DNA of 64,000 nt from Sporosarcina sp. P2 (GCF_002743255.1 NZ_PDYY01000001.1:1-64000); one strand, 5' to 3'. Shown: positions 44,433 through 54,289, numbered from the stretch's first letter. Made by a program: numbers and translations. Notes: generated by a model not told the origin, from the sequence alone.

Positions 44433-45623
44433 ATGAAGAACACTAACAACTGGCACAAAGAGACGGCCGTGATTCATGAAGGATACGACAGTAAAGATCA
44501 TCAAGGAAGTTTATCTGTGCCGCTGTATCAAACCTCAACTTATGTATTTGATTCGGCTGAACAAGGAGAGCGACGTTTTGTTGGTGAAGAAGCGGGAAAT
44601 ATTTATTCTCGTTTAGGAAATCCGACGGTCGCTGTGCTGGAAGAACGTATTGCCAAGATGGAAGAGGGCGCAGCAGGACTTGCATTTGCTTCTGGTATGG
44701 CCGCAGTTAGTGCGGTGCTCGTTCATTTGACAAAAGCAAATGACCATGTGATTTGTTCGCGTGGGATTTATGGTTGCACATTCGGATTCTTAAAAATATT
44801 AGAAGAGAAGTATAATATCACGCATGATTTAATCTCCATGAAAACGGAACAAGAAATCGAAAAAGCTGTGAAACCAGAAACTACATGTATATATATAGAG
44901 TCGCCAATTAATCCGACGATGGAGCTAGTTGATCTTGAAGCGGTAGTTAATGTAGCGAAGCGCCATAACTTGAAAGTAGTAGTGGATAATACTTTCTGCT
45001 CTCCTTACATACAAACACCTTTGACATTCGGTGTAGACTATGTACTTCATAGCGCAACGAAATACATTAATGGACACGGTGATGTGATCGCAGGGTTGCT
45101 CGTCGGTAAAGATGCAGACGAGATGGCAAAACTCCGTGGGACCGTGTTAAAAGACTTCGGTGGTATCATTTCGCCATTCGATGCGTGGCTATTGTTACGC
45201 GGTATTAAGACATTACCTATCCGAATGGAACGTCATTCAGCCAATGCCGAAATTATCTTTGAGTATTTACAGAAGCATCCGAAAGTAGAAGAAGTATTCT
45301 ATCCATTTGACGATCAGCATCCGCAGTATGAGATTGCGAAGAAGCAGATGAAAATGGGTGGCGGATTGATTTCCTTTACAATCAAAGGCGGAAAAGAAGA
45401 GGCGCAGAAGTTGCTGAATCATTTATCGCTCGTCAAGTTGGCAGTGAGTTTAGGAGATGCAGAGACGCTAATGCAACATCCAGCGACGATGACACACTCT
45501 GCTGTGCCGAAAGAAGACCGTGAGAAGATGGGTGTGTCTGATACGTTACTACGCTTATCTGTAGGGCTAGAGCATATGGAAGATATTATGGCAGACTTGG
45601 ATCAAGCATTTGAAGCGATCTAA
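44433..45623 (+). CDS. megL: Methionine gamma-lyase (Cys/Met metabolism PLP enzyme)
   Basis: 396 aa, fold-type I PLP enzyme. The PLP Lys is in HSATKYINGHGDV (about residue 210). GIYGCTF carries the Cys that corresponds to Cys116 of methionine gamma-lyases, and ESPINPTMELVDLE follows, which favours this over cystathionine gamma-lyase or gamma-synthase. It would cleave methionine to methanethiol, 2-oxobutyrate and ammonia. AAAGGAGG precedes the ATG. It is a single-gene unit with its own terminator. Confidence 0.85.
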   Translation: MKNTNNWHKETAVIHEGYDSKDHQGSLSVPLYQTSTYVFDSAEQGERRFVGEEAGNIYSRLGNPTVAVLEERIAKMEEGAAGLAFASGMAAVSAVLVHLTKANDHVICSRGIYGCTFGFLKILEEKYNITHDLISMKTEQEIEKAVKPETTCIYIESPINPTMELVDLEAVVNVAKRHNLKVVVDNTFCSPYIQTPLTFGVDYVLHSATKYINGHGDVIAGLLVGKDADEMAKLRGTVLKDFGGIISPFDAWLLLRGIKTLPIRMERHSANAEIIFEYLQKHPKVEEVFYPFDDQHPQYEIAKKQMKMGGGLISFTIKGGKEEAQKLLNHLSLVKLAVSLGDAETLMQHPATMTHSAVPKEDREKMGVSDTLLRLSVGLEHMEDIMADLDQAFEAI

Positions 45624-45627
45624 ATTG

Positions 45628-45666
45628 AAAAAAGCGAGCGTCCCCTATTGGGGAGCTCGCTTTTTA
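45628..45666 (+). terminator. Intrinsic terminator after megL
   Basis: AAAGCGAGC...GCTCGCTTT with inner CCC/GGG pairing and T5. Confidence 0.92.
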
Positions 45667-45719
45667 TATAGGATAATAAATGTTACGTTTGACAACGATT
45701 ATATGTGTTGATTTATATA

Positions 45720-45850
45720 GCATGTAGATTCTGATTGGACCTCTTTTGCCGCGGTCGTTGTTCTACTGGTTGTTTCCCTTAAGCAACGCAAACCCTACCT
45801 ACTTTTGCGTCCTTGCGACCCTATAGTCGCGCCAGTGATGAATAAGTGTT
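45720..45850. other. Structured intergenic region, candidate RNA element
   Basis: Two adjacent hairpins lie here: ACGCAAA (45786-45792) with TTTGCGT (45804-45810), and GCGAC (45815-45819) with GTCGC (45826-45830). The sequence is richer in GC than the flanks. On the minus strand it contains GGACGCAAA and GTAGGTAG, words that also occur in c-di-GMP-I riboswitches, but the rest of that fold is not seen. It stands about 200 bp before the baeRF gene. Apart from this the 45667-46045 gap holds nothing I can name. Confidence 0.35.
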
Positions 45851-46045
45851 CCGAATAAACATCTGCAGAACGCCATTTTTATGTCAGATCTGTTATCAAT
45901 CCCAATCAATAACTATACATGAGTTACAGTTGTTTGTCAATAAGCTTCTACACTATCGGAATCGTAAAGTTTATAAATAAGTGAATAGGGAACAAGTTGA
46001 ATAGAGCCTGTTGTATGCAGGAAAATTTATATTGGAGGGATTAGG

Positions 46046-47194
46046 ATGAACGTAGAGATTGTAAACGAATTTCCTCATGAGTTTTTGAAGGAGCAAGCGG
46101 AGACATGCATCTCCATTTATCAACCGACCCACCGGTATCGACCTGAAAATCAACAAGACCCGATCAGATTTAAAAACTTATTACAGAAAGTGAATCAAGA
46201 GTTGTCGAAAAAACATGCAGTGAATGAAGTGAAGAGTCTATTGGCTCCTCTTGAGAAACTAGAAGGCGAGCGTCCTTTCTGGGCACATGCAGGAGATGGA
46301 CTCGCATTATTCGCAACGAAAGATCGCATCATTGCCTATCGACTGCAACGTCCTGTACCTGAATTGGCGATTGTGTCGGACAGTTTCCATATCAAACCGC
46401 TTATTCGCGTATTCCAATCTGCTGATCGTTATCATCTGCTTGGTGTGAACAGACAAGAATTCAAACTTTTTGAAGGGAATCGATATGGTGTAGAGGAAGT
46501 AGAAATCCCTGAGGAATTAGCGAAAACCAAAAATGAAGCGATTGGAGATCAAGTGACCGAATCGCATTTGGGCGCTGGTAACACAGGTGGCGCTGCTGGA
46601 ACGGCGATGTTGCATGGACATGGTGGTAAAAAAGATGAAATTGATATCGATATTGAGCGTTATTTCCGATACGTAGATCGAACGGTTGCAGAGAATTACT
46701 CTAAGCCGATGGAGATCCCTCTATATCTAGTAACACTTTCAGAATACCAGACGCAGTTCAAAGAGTTAAGTCATAATCCATACTTGCAAGCCGATGGAAT
46801 TAAGTCCGACTTTGATGCCTTAAGTCTTGAACAGTTACGTAAAATGGCGTGGGAATTAGTAGAACCCACGTATTTACAGAAAACAAAAGACTTAGTGGAA
46901 AATTTTGAAAATGCTAAAGTGAGCGACCAAGCTTCCGAAAACATTGAAGAAATTGCTAAAGCGGCAAGTGAAGACCGAATCAGACGACTTATATTGGAAG
47001 ACGATTATCAATATCCAGGTAGAATCAACCTAGAAACAGGAGAAATTCAGACGGAAAATCTGGAGGGATCTGCAGTGGACGATGTACTGGATGACTTAGC
47101 AGAAACCGTCTTTAAAACCGGAGGCGAAGTAGTGGTTCTTCCAAAAGAACGGATGCCTGTTGGAACAGGGGCAGCTGCCATCTTTAGATGGTAA
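46046..47194 (+). CDS. baeRF-family protein (archaeo-eukaryotic release factor-like)
   Basis: 382 aa. The N-terminal part (CISIYQPTHRYRPENQQDPI, then FKNLLQKV) and the middle GDGLALFATKDRIIAYRLQ resemble the baeRF group, bacterial relatives of eRF1 with a proposed role in ribosome rescue or hibernation. A low-complexity GAGNTGGAAGTAMLHGHGG loop at about 185-203 stands where a release-factor catalytic loop would be. The C-terminal segment has the strand-rich GTGAAAIFRW end. GGAGGG precedes the ATG. Family assignment moderate. Confidence 0.65.
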   Translation: MNVEIVNEFPHEFLKEQAETCISIYQPTHRYRPENQQDPIRFKNLLQKVNQELSKKHAVNEVKSLLAPLEKLEGERPFWAHAGDGLALFATKDRIIAYRLQRPVPELAIVSDSFHIKPLIRVFQSADRYHLLGVNRQEFKLFEGNRYGVEEVEIPEELAKTKNEAIGDQVTESHLGAGNTGGAAGTAMLHGHGGKKDEIDIDIERYFRYVDRTVAENYSKPMEIPLYLVTLSEYQTQFKELSHNPYLQADGIKSDFDALSLEQLRKMAWELVEPTYLQKTKDLVENFENAKVSDQASENIEEIAKAASEDRIRRLILEDDYQYPGRINLETGEIQTENLEGSAVDDVLDDLAETVFKTGGEVVVLPKERMPVGTGAAAIFRW

Positions 47195-47198
47195 GAAG

Positions 47199-47235
47199 AA
47201 AATCCGGCCCAGAGATATCTCTTGGCCGGATTTTC
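47199..47235. terminator. Bidirectional terminator between baeRF and CMD genes
   Basis: AAAATCCGGCC and GGCCGGATTTT, 11-bp perfect stem with a 12-14-base loop. Confidence 0.92.
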
Positions 47236-47238
47236 CTG

Positions 47239-47619
47239 TCATTTTTCTTGTTCGAAAACTTCTTTAGCTACAGTCAACGCGGTTTGTACACGTGGAAATC
47301 CGACGTAAGGAATGAGTTGCATCATGCTCTCCACGATTTCTGTTTTAGTAAAACCGACTGTTACTGCACGCTTTATATGCGTTTTTATTTGTGTAGTCGC
47401 TCCTTGCGTGACAAGTGAAGAGAGTGTCACTAATTGTCTTTGTTTACTATCAAGCCCCGGTCGCGAATAAATCTCACCATACGCGAACTCCACTATGTAT
47501 TTCCGTAAATCTGGCGCCAATTCTTTTAATGCGTCGGCCGTCATCAGGCGTTCGGCTTCTTCCTCACTTACATACTCCTTAATCTTCTCTAAACCTGCTT
47601 CAATGCGTTCTGTTGACAA
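47239..47619 (-). CDS. Carboxymuconolactone decarboxylase (CMD) family protein
   Basis: 126 aa from TTG at 47619 (MSTERIEAGLEKI), seven bases after AGGGGGT; an upstream start at 47691 has no ribosome-binding site. The CMD core is SKQRQLVTLSSLVTQGATTQ, then LKTHIKRAVTVGFTKTEIVE-like helices. The AhpD-type CxxC pair is absent, so it is closer to CMD lyases than to peroxidase partners. Substrate unknown. Confidence 0.82.
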   Translation of the reverse strand: MSTERIEAGLEKIKEYVSEEEAERLMTADALKELAPDLRKYIVEFAYGEIYSRPGLDSKQRQLVTLSSLVTQGATTQIKTHIKRAVTVGFTKTEIVESMMQLIPYVGFPRVQTALTVAKEVFEQEK

Positions 47620-47763
47620 TGAAATAACCCCCTGTTTTTGCTGTGTTATAAAGAAAGTATAGCATATTCTGACTATTGCTTTGTTTTTCAAGTTAGGAAT
47701 TATGTAATTTCTATCAGTTTAAAACAAGATAATGGTTCGAAGGATGTGAAATTCATCGTTATT

Positions 47764-47789
47764 GTTTAATAATAGCTAAGAATAGGTAT
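47764..47789 (+). promoter_or_regulatory. Candidate SigB promoter of the YflT-like gene
   Basis: GTTTAA, a 14-base spacer and AGGTAT against the consensus GTTTAA-N12/15-GGGTAT. It is 46 bp before the ATG of a YflT-type stress gene, which in B. subtilis is a SigB target class. Confidence 0.65.
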
Positions 47790-47834
47790 AGATGAATAGA
47801 GCAGAAAACAAATATATAATGGAGGTAATAATAA

Positions 47835-48152
47835 ATGGATAAGTTTTTCCTAGAGAACGCAGTACAAGCTAAAAAGAAGATTGAAGAATTGGTAGGGCAA
47901 GGCTACACGCATGATGAGATTTATGTTTTCGCACATAGTGAAGATCGTGAAGACAAAATTTCAGACGCACTGGATTCAGAACAAGTAGGTATGGCAGAGA
48001 TGGGCTTCCTCAATACAATGAAGAACATGTTCACCTCTCGCGGCGATACATTGCGCGCACAGATGCAAGCGATCGGCCTTTCAAAAACAGAAGCTGAAGA
48101 AGGCGAAAGTGAACTAGACAAAGGTAAATTATTGCTAGTTGCTAAAAAGTAA
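47835..48152 (+). CDS. YflT-type general stress protein
   Basis: 105 aa, covered almost completely by the heat-induced stress protein YflT domain: an N-terminal strand-helix (MDKFFLENAVQAKKKIEELV), GYTHDEIYVFAHSEDR, and the terminal GELDKGKLLLVAKK-like strand. TGGAGG precedes the ATG. Probably induced by general stress through the SigB-like promoter upstream. Molecular function unknown. Confidence 0.85.
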   Translation: MDKFFLENAVQAKKKIEELVGQGYTHDEIYVFAHSEDREDKISDALDSEQVGMAEMGFLNTMKNMFTSRGDTLRAQMQAIGLSKTEAEEGESELDKGKLLLVAKK

Positions 48153-48162
48153 GACAGTAAAT

Positions 48163-48200
48163 AAACCGGTTAAAGGAGATGACTCCTTTGACCGGTTTTG
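48163..48200 (+). terminator. Intrinsic terminator after the YflT-like gene
   Basis: AAACCGGT-t-AAAGGAG paired with CTCCTTT-g-ACCGGTTT. Confidence 0.9.
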
Positions 48201-48249
48201 TTGTGTATACATACAGATTAGAAAGATGTAACTCCCGAGCCGTTCTCTG

Positions 48250-49056
48250 TCACATACTTTTTTCCTTAGCCATTGCCTCGTAATAAGCATCTACAGGAAT
48301 GAACAACCCTACCTTACCATGCGTTTCCTCATCCAATGTAGCAAAGACAATGCCAATCACTTCGCCTTCTTCATTAATAACAGGACTCCCACTATTCCCT
48401 CTATAAACAGGAGCCTTGATCATCACAACAGGAATGTCCCAATCGGTTAGCTGTATGTAGTCAATCGTGTGACCTTTATTCGCTATTCCTGAAAAACTCA
48501 ATGGATTTCCGATAAACGTAATGGGCTCATGATCGTAAAAAGTCGTTTTCTCCGCTAGAGTTAAGTGAGGAAGATCCGTTCCGTTGACCTCGAGTACTGC
48601 TAGATCGATGTCTGGAAACACGTGTGTGACATCTGCGGTAAATCGGTCGCCTTCCGGGAAAGAGACGATCATCGATTCATTTCCTTCTACTACATGAAAA
48701 TTCGTTAGTATGGTACCTTGTTCATTAATGGAAAAGCCTGTACCTTTCGTATTTTCTGTGGCTACGACAACTACCGACTCTTTAAATTCTGCTATTTGTG
48801 GATCGGAAGATAACTCTGAAGATGCTTTTAGAAACTCCAATGCTGGAATGGAATATATCTGAAAAACGATAGCGAACGTACTGAGTGCTAACGTAGTTGC
48901 CATAATCCAAAACATCCACTTAGGAAAAGGACGATAGGTGCGGCGGACATTTTTTTCGGCTGCTGCTTTCTCTAAAGCTTCCCGTTGTGCTTCGAGTACG
49001 AGATCTTGCAGCTCATCATCGTCCAAATCTTCTTGATACGGATCTTTGCTATCCAC
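48250..49056 (-). CDS. Membrane-anchored trypsin-like serine protease (HtrA-like, no PDZ)
   Basis: 268 aa from GTG at 49056 (MDSKDPYQEDL), five bases after AAGAGGTGG; the upstream ATG at 49080 has no ribosome-binding site. An acidic cytoplasmic N-terminus is followed by one transmembrane helix (about 48-68) and an extracellular S1C protease domain with the triad in TNFHVVEG (His), DIDLAVLEV (Asp) and YRGNSGSPV (Ser). No PDZ domain follows, so it is shorter than HtrA/HtrB. Likely an envelope quality-control protease. Confidence 0.88.
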   Translation of the reverse strand: MDSKDPYQEDLDDDELQDLVLEAQREALEKAAAEKNVRRTYRPFPKWMFWIMATTLALSTFAIVFQIYSIPALEFLKASSELSSDPQIAEFKESVVVVATENTKGTGFSINEQGTILTNFHVVEGNESMIVSFPEGDRFTADVTHVFPDIDLAVLEVNGTDLPHLTLAEKTTFYDHEPITFIGNPLSFSGIANKGHTIDYIQLTDWDIPVVMIKAPVYRGNSGSPVINEEGEVIGIVFATLDEETHGKVGLFIPVDAYYEAMAKEKSM

Positions 49057-49235
49057 TAGTACCACCTCTTTCTCGTACATAGTTTATCAGATAATGAATA
49101 TGAAGGAAGCGAACGGAGATTTCGTAATAGAGGTTATTAGAAAGCTCTGAATAGTCTTGGAGAATAGTTAAAAGGAATCTGTTTTATGCTATACTATATA
49201 TGAAGATAAAGGGCTATATAGATGGGGGTGCAAAT

Positions 49236-51185
49236 ATGACCAGATCCATTACAACACAAGCTGAAACGGTAGGAGAGGCGATCAAAGATGCGCTTAAAAT
49301 TCTGCAATTGACAATAGATGACGTTCACATCCATGTAAAAAGACCCGCGGGCACCTCAATGTTCGGACTCAAAAGAGTGTTAGCAGAAGTAACAATTACT
49401 GAAAGAGAAAAAACGAATAGCATACAAGAAGAACTAGAAGAAATTCCTGCGGGTGTCCGTATTCATGATGGACAATTGGAAGTTCGATTTGGTAAGCAAG
49501 CCTATCCGATTATTGTGCCTACGCCTGGCGTCGAACTGCTGATCAACGGAATCGAATGTACAGGACGGACGATCTTAGAGCAGACAGATCGTGTAGAGTG
49601 TGAGGCAATTACCGAAGAAGTGAATACTCAACTCGTCATTCAACTGAGTGATGATCAGATGATTGCGACTGCTTTAGTGAAGCCTGGAAAAAGAATCACG
49701 CGTACATTGCAGAATACGTCTTGGAAACAAGTTCTCAAAATCCAAGCAATTGAAAAAGTACATGTATTCAACGAGTTGACGATAGATTCGCTAATGGAAG
49801 AACTGCATCGTATGGGGATTGATCCTTCCTATATGTCCATGAATGGTATTCAGCAAGCTGTAAATACACTTGAGTTCTCAGAATTTGTCGTTGCTCGAGG
49901 AATTCTTCCTATTGAAAGTCAAGATGCACGTTTGGACATTCATTTGAATTTCAAAAAGCCAGAAGGTGATGATGATGCTCCTATTGATTTCCGCGAGCAT
50001 AACTTTATTCCGACCGTGAAAGCGGGTCAGCTGATAGCTACGTATATCCCAGCGGTACAAGGGGTCAACGGCATAAATGTACTAGGCGTAACGTATAAAG
50101 TGAAACCACCTAAAGACGTGATCGTCCGTCCAGGTCCTACTGTAGATAGTATACTGCATAAGCTCTATGCGAAAATTGATGGAAGACCCGTTATTGAGTG
50201 GCGCAGTAAACTCGCAAAGATTTATGTGAATCGAGAATATCGGCATGCTGCAGATGTCAGCTTGGAAAGCGGCAATATTCATTTTGAAGGAGATGTATGG
50301 ATTGGCGGGAGTGTGCATCCTTCCATGTTCATTGCGGCTTCAGGCTTCATCACGATTATGAGGAATTGCACAAAGGCCTCCATTCGCGGAACCAAGTCTG
50401 TATTCATTCAAGGGAGTATTTTCTCATCCACTGTCACAGTAGGCATTCAGGAAAAGGTTATTACGATGATGATCAATGATTTGAAGGAAATTCTCGACTA
50501 CTTACGCAATATCGACTCAGCGCTCGTTCAAATCTTTGCATTACGTGGTGAGGACCCTGTAGAGGTGCCGCCGTTTATATTGAAGCAAGTCATTCAGTTA
50601 TTATTGGAGCAAAAATATGCGGCGTTTACAGACATGAATCGACACTTTATACAAGTAGTGAAAAATCATACGAGAAGATTGGATCAAGAATGGCTAGGTT
50701 TAGCTGAGCGTTTATATCAGTTATTTGTCGACCCACTTAGAGAGGAACATACGAATGTTCTCTATTTACGAAAATTGATCGAGAAAGCGAATCAATTAAT
50801 TGAAATTTACGGTGAAGAAATTCGTCCGGAATCTGTATTACAAGCGGCCTTCGCATTGAATAGTATTTTGTACAGTAACGGAGATATCCATATCCGCTCA
50901 AAAGGAGTCTATAATTGTTCTCTTACAGCGCTTCAAGATATTACTATTAAAGGCGTATGTCGTGGCGGGGAAGTCATTGCGGGGAGACATATAGAATTGG
51001 ATGAAACGGGATCGCCCGCAGGAGTGAAAACATGTATTCAGACAAATGCAGGAGGAATCATACAAATTGGAAAGGCATATCCCGGGACATGGATTCAAAT
51101 TGGTTCGCAACACCATGAAATCTTGCAGATTCGCCAGCATGTAACAGCAAAATTAAATGAGGAAGGCCTTTTATCTATTAAGTAA
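49236..51185 (+). CDS. fapA: FapA/DUF342 family protein with N-terminal Jag-N-like domain
   Basis: 649 aa from ATG 49236 (MTRSITTQAETVGEAIKDAL), behind GGGGGTG. Residues 1-55 resemble the Jag-N domain; the centre (about 190-400) and the C-terminal half form the FapA beta-helix region with Gly-rich turns (NGDIHIRSKGVYNCSLTALQ). DUF342 proteins are polymer-forming, scaffold-like cytoplasmic proteins linked with flagellar assembly or motility in some bacteria. The role here is unproven. Confidence 0.85.
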   Translation: MTRSITTQAETVGEAIKDALKILQLTIDDVHIHVKRPAGTSMFGLKRVLAEVTITEREKTNSIQEELEEIPAGVRIHDGQLEVRFGKQAYPIIVPTPGVELLINGIECTGRTILEQTDRVECEAITEEVNTQLVIQLSDDQMIATALVKPGKRITRTLQNTSWKQVLKIQAIEKVHVFNELTIDSLMEELHRMGIDPSYMSMNGIQQAVNTLEFSEFVVARGILPIESQDARLDIHLNFKKPEGDDDAPIDFREHNFIPTVKAGQLIATYIPAVQGVNGINVLGVTYKVKPPKDVIVRPGPTVDSILHKLYAKIDGRPVIEWRSKLAKIYVNREYRHAADVSLESGNIHFEGDVWIGGSVHPSMFIAASGFITIMRNCTKASIRGTKSVFIQGSIFSSTVTVGIQEKVITMMINDLKEILDYLRNIDSALVQIFALRGEDPVEVPPFILKQVIQLLLEQKYAAFTDMNRHFIQVVKNHTRRLDQEWLGLAERLYQLFVDPLREEHTNVLYLRKLIEKANQLIEIYGEEIRPESVLQAAFALNSILYSNGDIHIRSKGVYNCSLTALQDITIKGVCRGGEVIAGRHIELDETGSPAGVKTCIQTNAGGIIQIGKAYPGTWIQIGSQHHEILQIRQHVTAKLNEEGLLSIK

Positions 51186-51390
51186 ATGAATAATTCGCCA
51201 AATTTACAAATAGAAAATGTGGAAATAGAGGAATTCATCTTGAAATATCCTAAGATATGATAAAAAGTTCGTAGTTTTTTAAAAAAGATGTGAATAGAAG
51301 ACGAAAATGCTTTAAACATGTTACGATATACTATAATATCTAAAGTAGTCACTTTATGCGCGAAGTGTGGGATAGGGGGATCATAGTGAG

Positions 51391-53082
51391 ATGATATACG
51401 TCATCATTCCATTAGTTATCATCATTGTTCTAACAGTGATGGCATTTCTGTCTAGGCGAAAGCATATACAAGAAATCAGTGAAATGGAACAAGAAAAATT
51501 ACAAATTCAAAACGAGCCAATATTTGAAGAAATGACGAAAGTAAAGCAGTTGAACATGACTGGCGAAACAGAAGAAATGTTCGAGAGATGGCGCAATAAT
51601 TGGACAGAAGTAGTAGATGATCGCCTTCATAATGTAGATATGCTTTTACTGGATGCTGAAGGGCAAGTTGATCGTTTCCGCTTTAAGAAAGCAACGGAAA
51701 CAGAAAAACAGATCCGCGAAATCTTGAACGAATGTGAAAAAGAGATGCGAACGATCTTGCAGGAATTAAACGAACTGATCGGCAGTGAAGAAAGAAATCG
51801 GTTCGAAATAGAAACGGTAAAAGAACATCACCGTGCCGCGCGCAAAAAGATCTTAGCTCATCAGTACGCATTTGGACCGGCAGTGGAGTCTTTAGAGAAA
51901 GAGTGGGAGTCCTTCAATCCAAGGTTTGAAGAATACGACGCACTTATCGACAATGGCAACTACTTACAAGCGCGTGAAATTGTGATTGTACTAGGAGCAA
52001 AAGAAGAACGCTTTTCGTTTTTACTCGATGAGATTCCTGCATTACTTAATGAGTTGCAGACGAAAATACCTGCGGCTTTGCGAGAATTGCGTAAAGGAAT
52101 TATCGAAATGGAAGGTCAGGAGTATTATTTAGGACACCTGAAAATGCCTTCTCGTTTCGAAAAAATCGAACAACAAATTGCGGATCTTCGACAGTTATTA
52201 GCACGCTTGGATGTGGAAGAAGTAGCAGCGGAAGTAAATGAAATTCATGACGAAATCGAATCATTCTATGATGTATTGGAAGAGGAAGTTAGTTCCCGTC
52301 ATTACGTAGATGAGCATTTGGATCAAATGTTGGATCTGTTTGAAGAACTTCAATATGCGATTCCGGATACGATTGAAGAAGTGAAATTCGTTCAACAAAG
52401 TTACCGTCTTGATGAAAATGAAGTCGTTATTCCACAAATGGCATTGCAAAAATTGAACGCATTGGCGAAGCGAATTGAAATATTCATCGAACGTCAAGAT
52501 GCGAAAAACTTGGCATACTCCGCTCAACAAATTGAGTTGCAAGAGCTAGTGGAAGAATTGGATGCCATTTCTGATGCGCATTCCAAGTTCAGTAGTCGTA
52601 TTAAGAATCTTCGGATCGACGAAAATCTCGTACGTTCCCGCATTGTGACTCTTGCACAGCAACTTCAAATTGCGGATCGTAATTTACACCGTGCCAATAT
52701 CCCGGGAATTCCCGATGATATGGAAGTGCAACTTGAAGAAGCAGATGAACAAATCTTCATTGTGAAGCAAAGTTTGGAAGAAGTGCCACTTAATATGGCG
52801 TTGGTTGAATCATATGTTGAAAAAGCAGATACAGTAGTCACTGATGTTTGTGCGAAAGCTGCAGATATGATTGAAAATGCATTGCTTGTAGAACGAATCA
52901 TCCAATACGGTAACCGTTACCGTGCATCTCATCCGGACGTTCACACTAAATTGTTGAAAGCTGAAGAGTCCTTCATGCAATGCCGCTACTTAAGAGCATT
53001 GGAAGAAGCAGGTACTGCGGTGGAAGAAGTTGAACCAGGCGCCTTGAAAAAGATTCAAGGTATGATTCAAGTTAAAGTATAA
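51391..53082 (+). CDS. ezrA: Septation ring formation regulator EzrA
   Basis: 563 aa (B. subtilis EzrA 562). One N-terminal transmembrane helix (residues 2-21, IYVIIPLVIIIVLTVMAFL) is followed by spectrin-like coiled coils throughout. EzrA inhibits FtsZ ring assembly away from mid-cell and helps recruit PBP1. GGGGGATCATAG region before the ATG. Place in the ezrA-nifZ-thiI order is conserved. Confidence 0.97.
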   Translation: MIYVIIPLVIIIVLTVMAFLSRRKHIQEISEMEQEKLQIQNEPIFEEMTKVKQLNMTGETEEMFERWRNNWTEVVDDRLHNVDMLLLDAEGQVDRFRFKKATETEKQIREILNECEKEMRTILQELNELIGSEERNRFEIETVKEHHRAARKKILAHQYAFGPAVESLEKEWESFNPRFEEYDALIDNGNYLQAREIVIVLGAKEERFSFLLDEIPALLNELQTKIPAALRELRKGIIEMEGQEYYLGHLKMPSRFEKIEQQIADLRQLLARLDVEEVAAEVNEIHDEIESFYDVLEEEVSSRHYVDEHLDQMLDLFEELQYAIPDTIEEVKFVQQSYRLDENEVVIPQMALQKLNALAKRIEIFIERQDAKNLAYSAQQIELQELVEELDAISDAHSKFSSRIKNLRIDENLVRSRIVTLAQQLQIADRNLHRANIPGIPDDMEVQLEEADEQIFIVKQSLEEVPLNMALVESYVEKADTVVTDVCAKAADMIENALLVERIIQYGNRYRASHPDVHTKLLKAEESFMQCRYLRALEEAGTAVEEVEPGALKKIQGMIQVKV

Positions 53083-53090
53083 TTATATTC

Positions 53091-53125
53091 CGACAAAGCC
53101 ACCGGTTTTCCGGTGGCTTTGTTTC
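53091..53125 (+). terminator. Intrinsic terminator after ezrA
   Basis: ACAAAGCCACCGG and CCGGTGGCTTTGT, a 13-bp perfect stem with a TTTT loop. Confidence 0.92.
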
Positions 53126-53155
53126 GCTCATTCATATAGAAAGGAGAGAGTACGT

Positions 53156-54289
53156 ATGTATTTTGATCATAGCGCCACAACCAAGCCGGATGAAAGAGTT
53201 CTCCGCACGTTCATGGATGCTTCCGAAACGTATTTTGCCAATCCTGCATCGCTACATGCGGAAGGAAAACGTACAGAAAAATTATTGGAACGTGCGCGAA
53301 CACAACTGCTTGGAACAATCGGACTAGGATTGACGGAAGGAATCTTTACTTCAGGCGGAACAGAATCCAATAATCTTGCCATACTAGGTTATGTATACGC
53401 CAACCAACATAAAGGTCGTCATCTAGTTACGACATGTATCGAACATCCTTCTGTATTGAATGTTTTCAAGGAATTGGAAAAACAACACTTCATTGTGGAT
53501 TATCTAACTGTAGATGAAGAGGGAAGAATTTCATTGGACGAACTCCAAGCGAAGTTGCAAAAAGATACGATTTTAGTTAGTATCATGCATGTTAACAATG
53601 AAATTGGTACGATTCAGCCCATTGAGGAATGCGCGAAAATCATTCATTCATCTTCACGTGCAATGTTCCATTCCGATTGTGTGCAAAGCTTTGGAAAACT
53701 CTTGCTTACTGATTTTACGGATGGTCCCGATCTTGTTTCATTATCGGCCCATAAAATTTATGGAATAAAAAATAGTGGATTTCTAGCGTATCGTCACAAT
53801 ATACGACTGCAACCCATGGTCTTTGGTGGCGGACAAGAACATAAATTGCGTAGCGGAACCGTATCGGTGCCACATGCGGCGGCACTTGCGAAAGCGGCCC
53901 GTTTACTTGTAGAAGAAATAAATATGCAGCAGTTCCAGCAATGGCGCCATGAACTGGTTGCGTTTTTCTCGGAAATAGATGAATGCAAAGTATTGGCACC
54001 AAACGCGAGTGCACCTTATATACTATCCGTTGCATTTGCACGGATAACAGGGGAGATAGCGATTAACTTCCTGCAACAACAGGGAATAATCGTCTCGACT
54101 TCAAGTGCTTGTTCATCCAAGAATTCGGATGTAAGCCACGTGGTTGAAGCGATCCATGTACCCCGAGCGTTTGAAAAAGGCGTCATTAGAATTAGCTTAG
54201 GTAAAAATCAAACAAATGAAGAAATTGAACAATTGAAAGTAGCGGTTCGTCAATTAGTCGAGCTGATTAGAAAAGGAGTGGGGAAATGA
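53156..54289 (+). CDS. nifZ: Cysteine desulfurase, NifS/NifZ type (ThiI partner)
   Basis: 377 aa. The PLP Lys is in SLSAHKIYGIKN (about residue 201) and the persulfide Cys in STSSACSSKN (about 322). Substrate-loop and fold match class I cysteine desulfurases. Its four-base overlap with thiI (ATGA) and the pairing known in B. subtilis suggest it hands sulfur to ThiI for 4-thiouridine in tRNA. AAAGGAGAG precedes the ATG. Confidence 0.94.
   Translation: MYFDHSATTKPDERVLRTFMDASETYFANPASLHAEGKRTEKLLERARTQLLGTIGLGLTEGIFTSGGTESNNLAILGYVYANQHKGRHLVTTCIEHPSVLNVFKELEKQHFIVDYLTVDEEGRISLDELQAKLQKDTILVSIMHVNNEIGTIQPIEECAKIIHSSSRAMFHSDCVQSFGKLLLTDFTDGPDLVSLSAHKIYGIKNSGFLAYRHNIRLQPMVFGGGQEHKLRSGTVSVPHAAALAKAARLLVEEINMQQFQQWRHELVAFFSEIDECKVLAPNASAPYILSVAFARITGEIAINFLQQQGIIVSTSSACSSKNSDVSHVVEAIHVPRAFEKGVIRISLGKNQTNEEIEQLKVAVRQLVELIRKGVGK

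Noticed and set aside
45720..45850. c-di-GMP-I riboswitch
   Set aside because: Only two words match; the GGCAAACC start, the tetraloop-receptor and the order of the helices do not.
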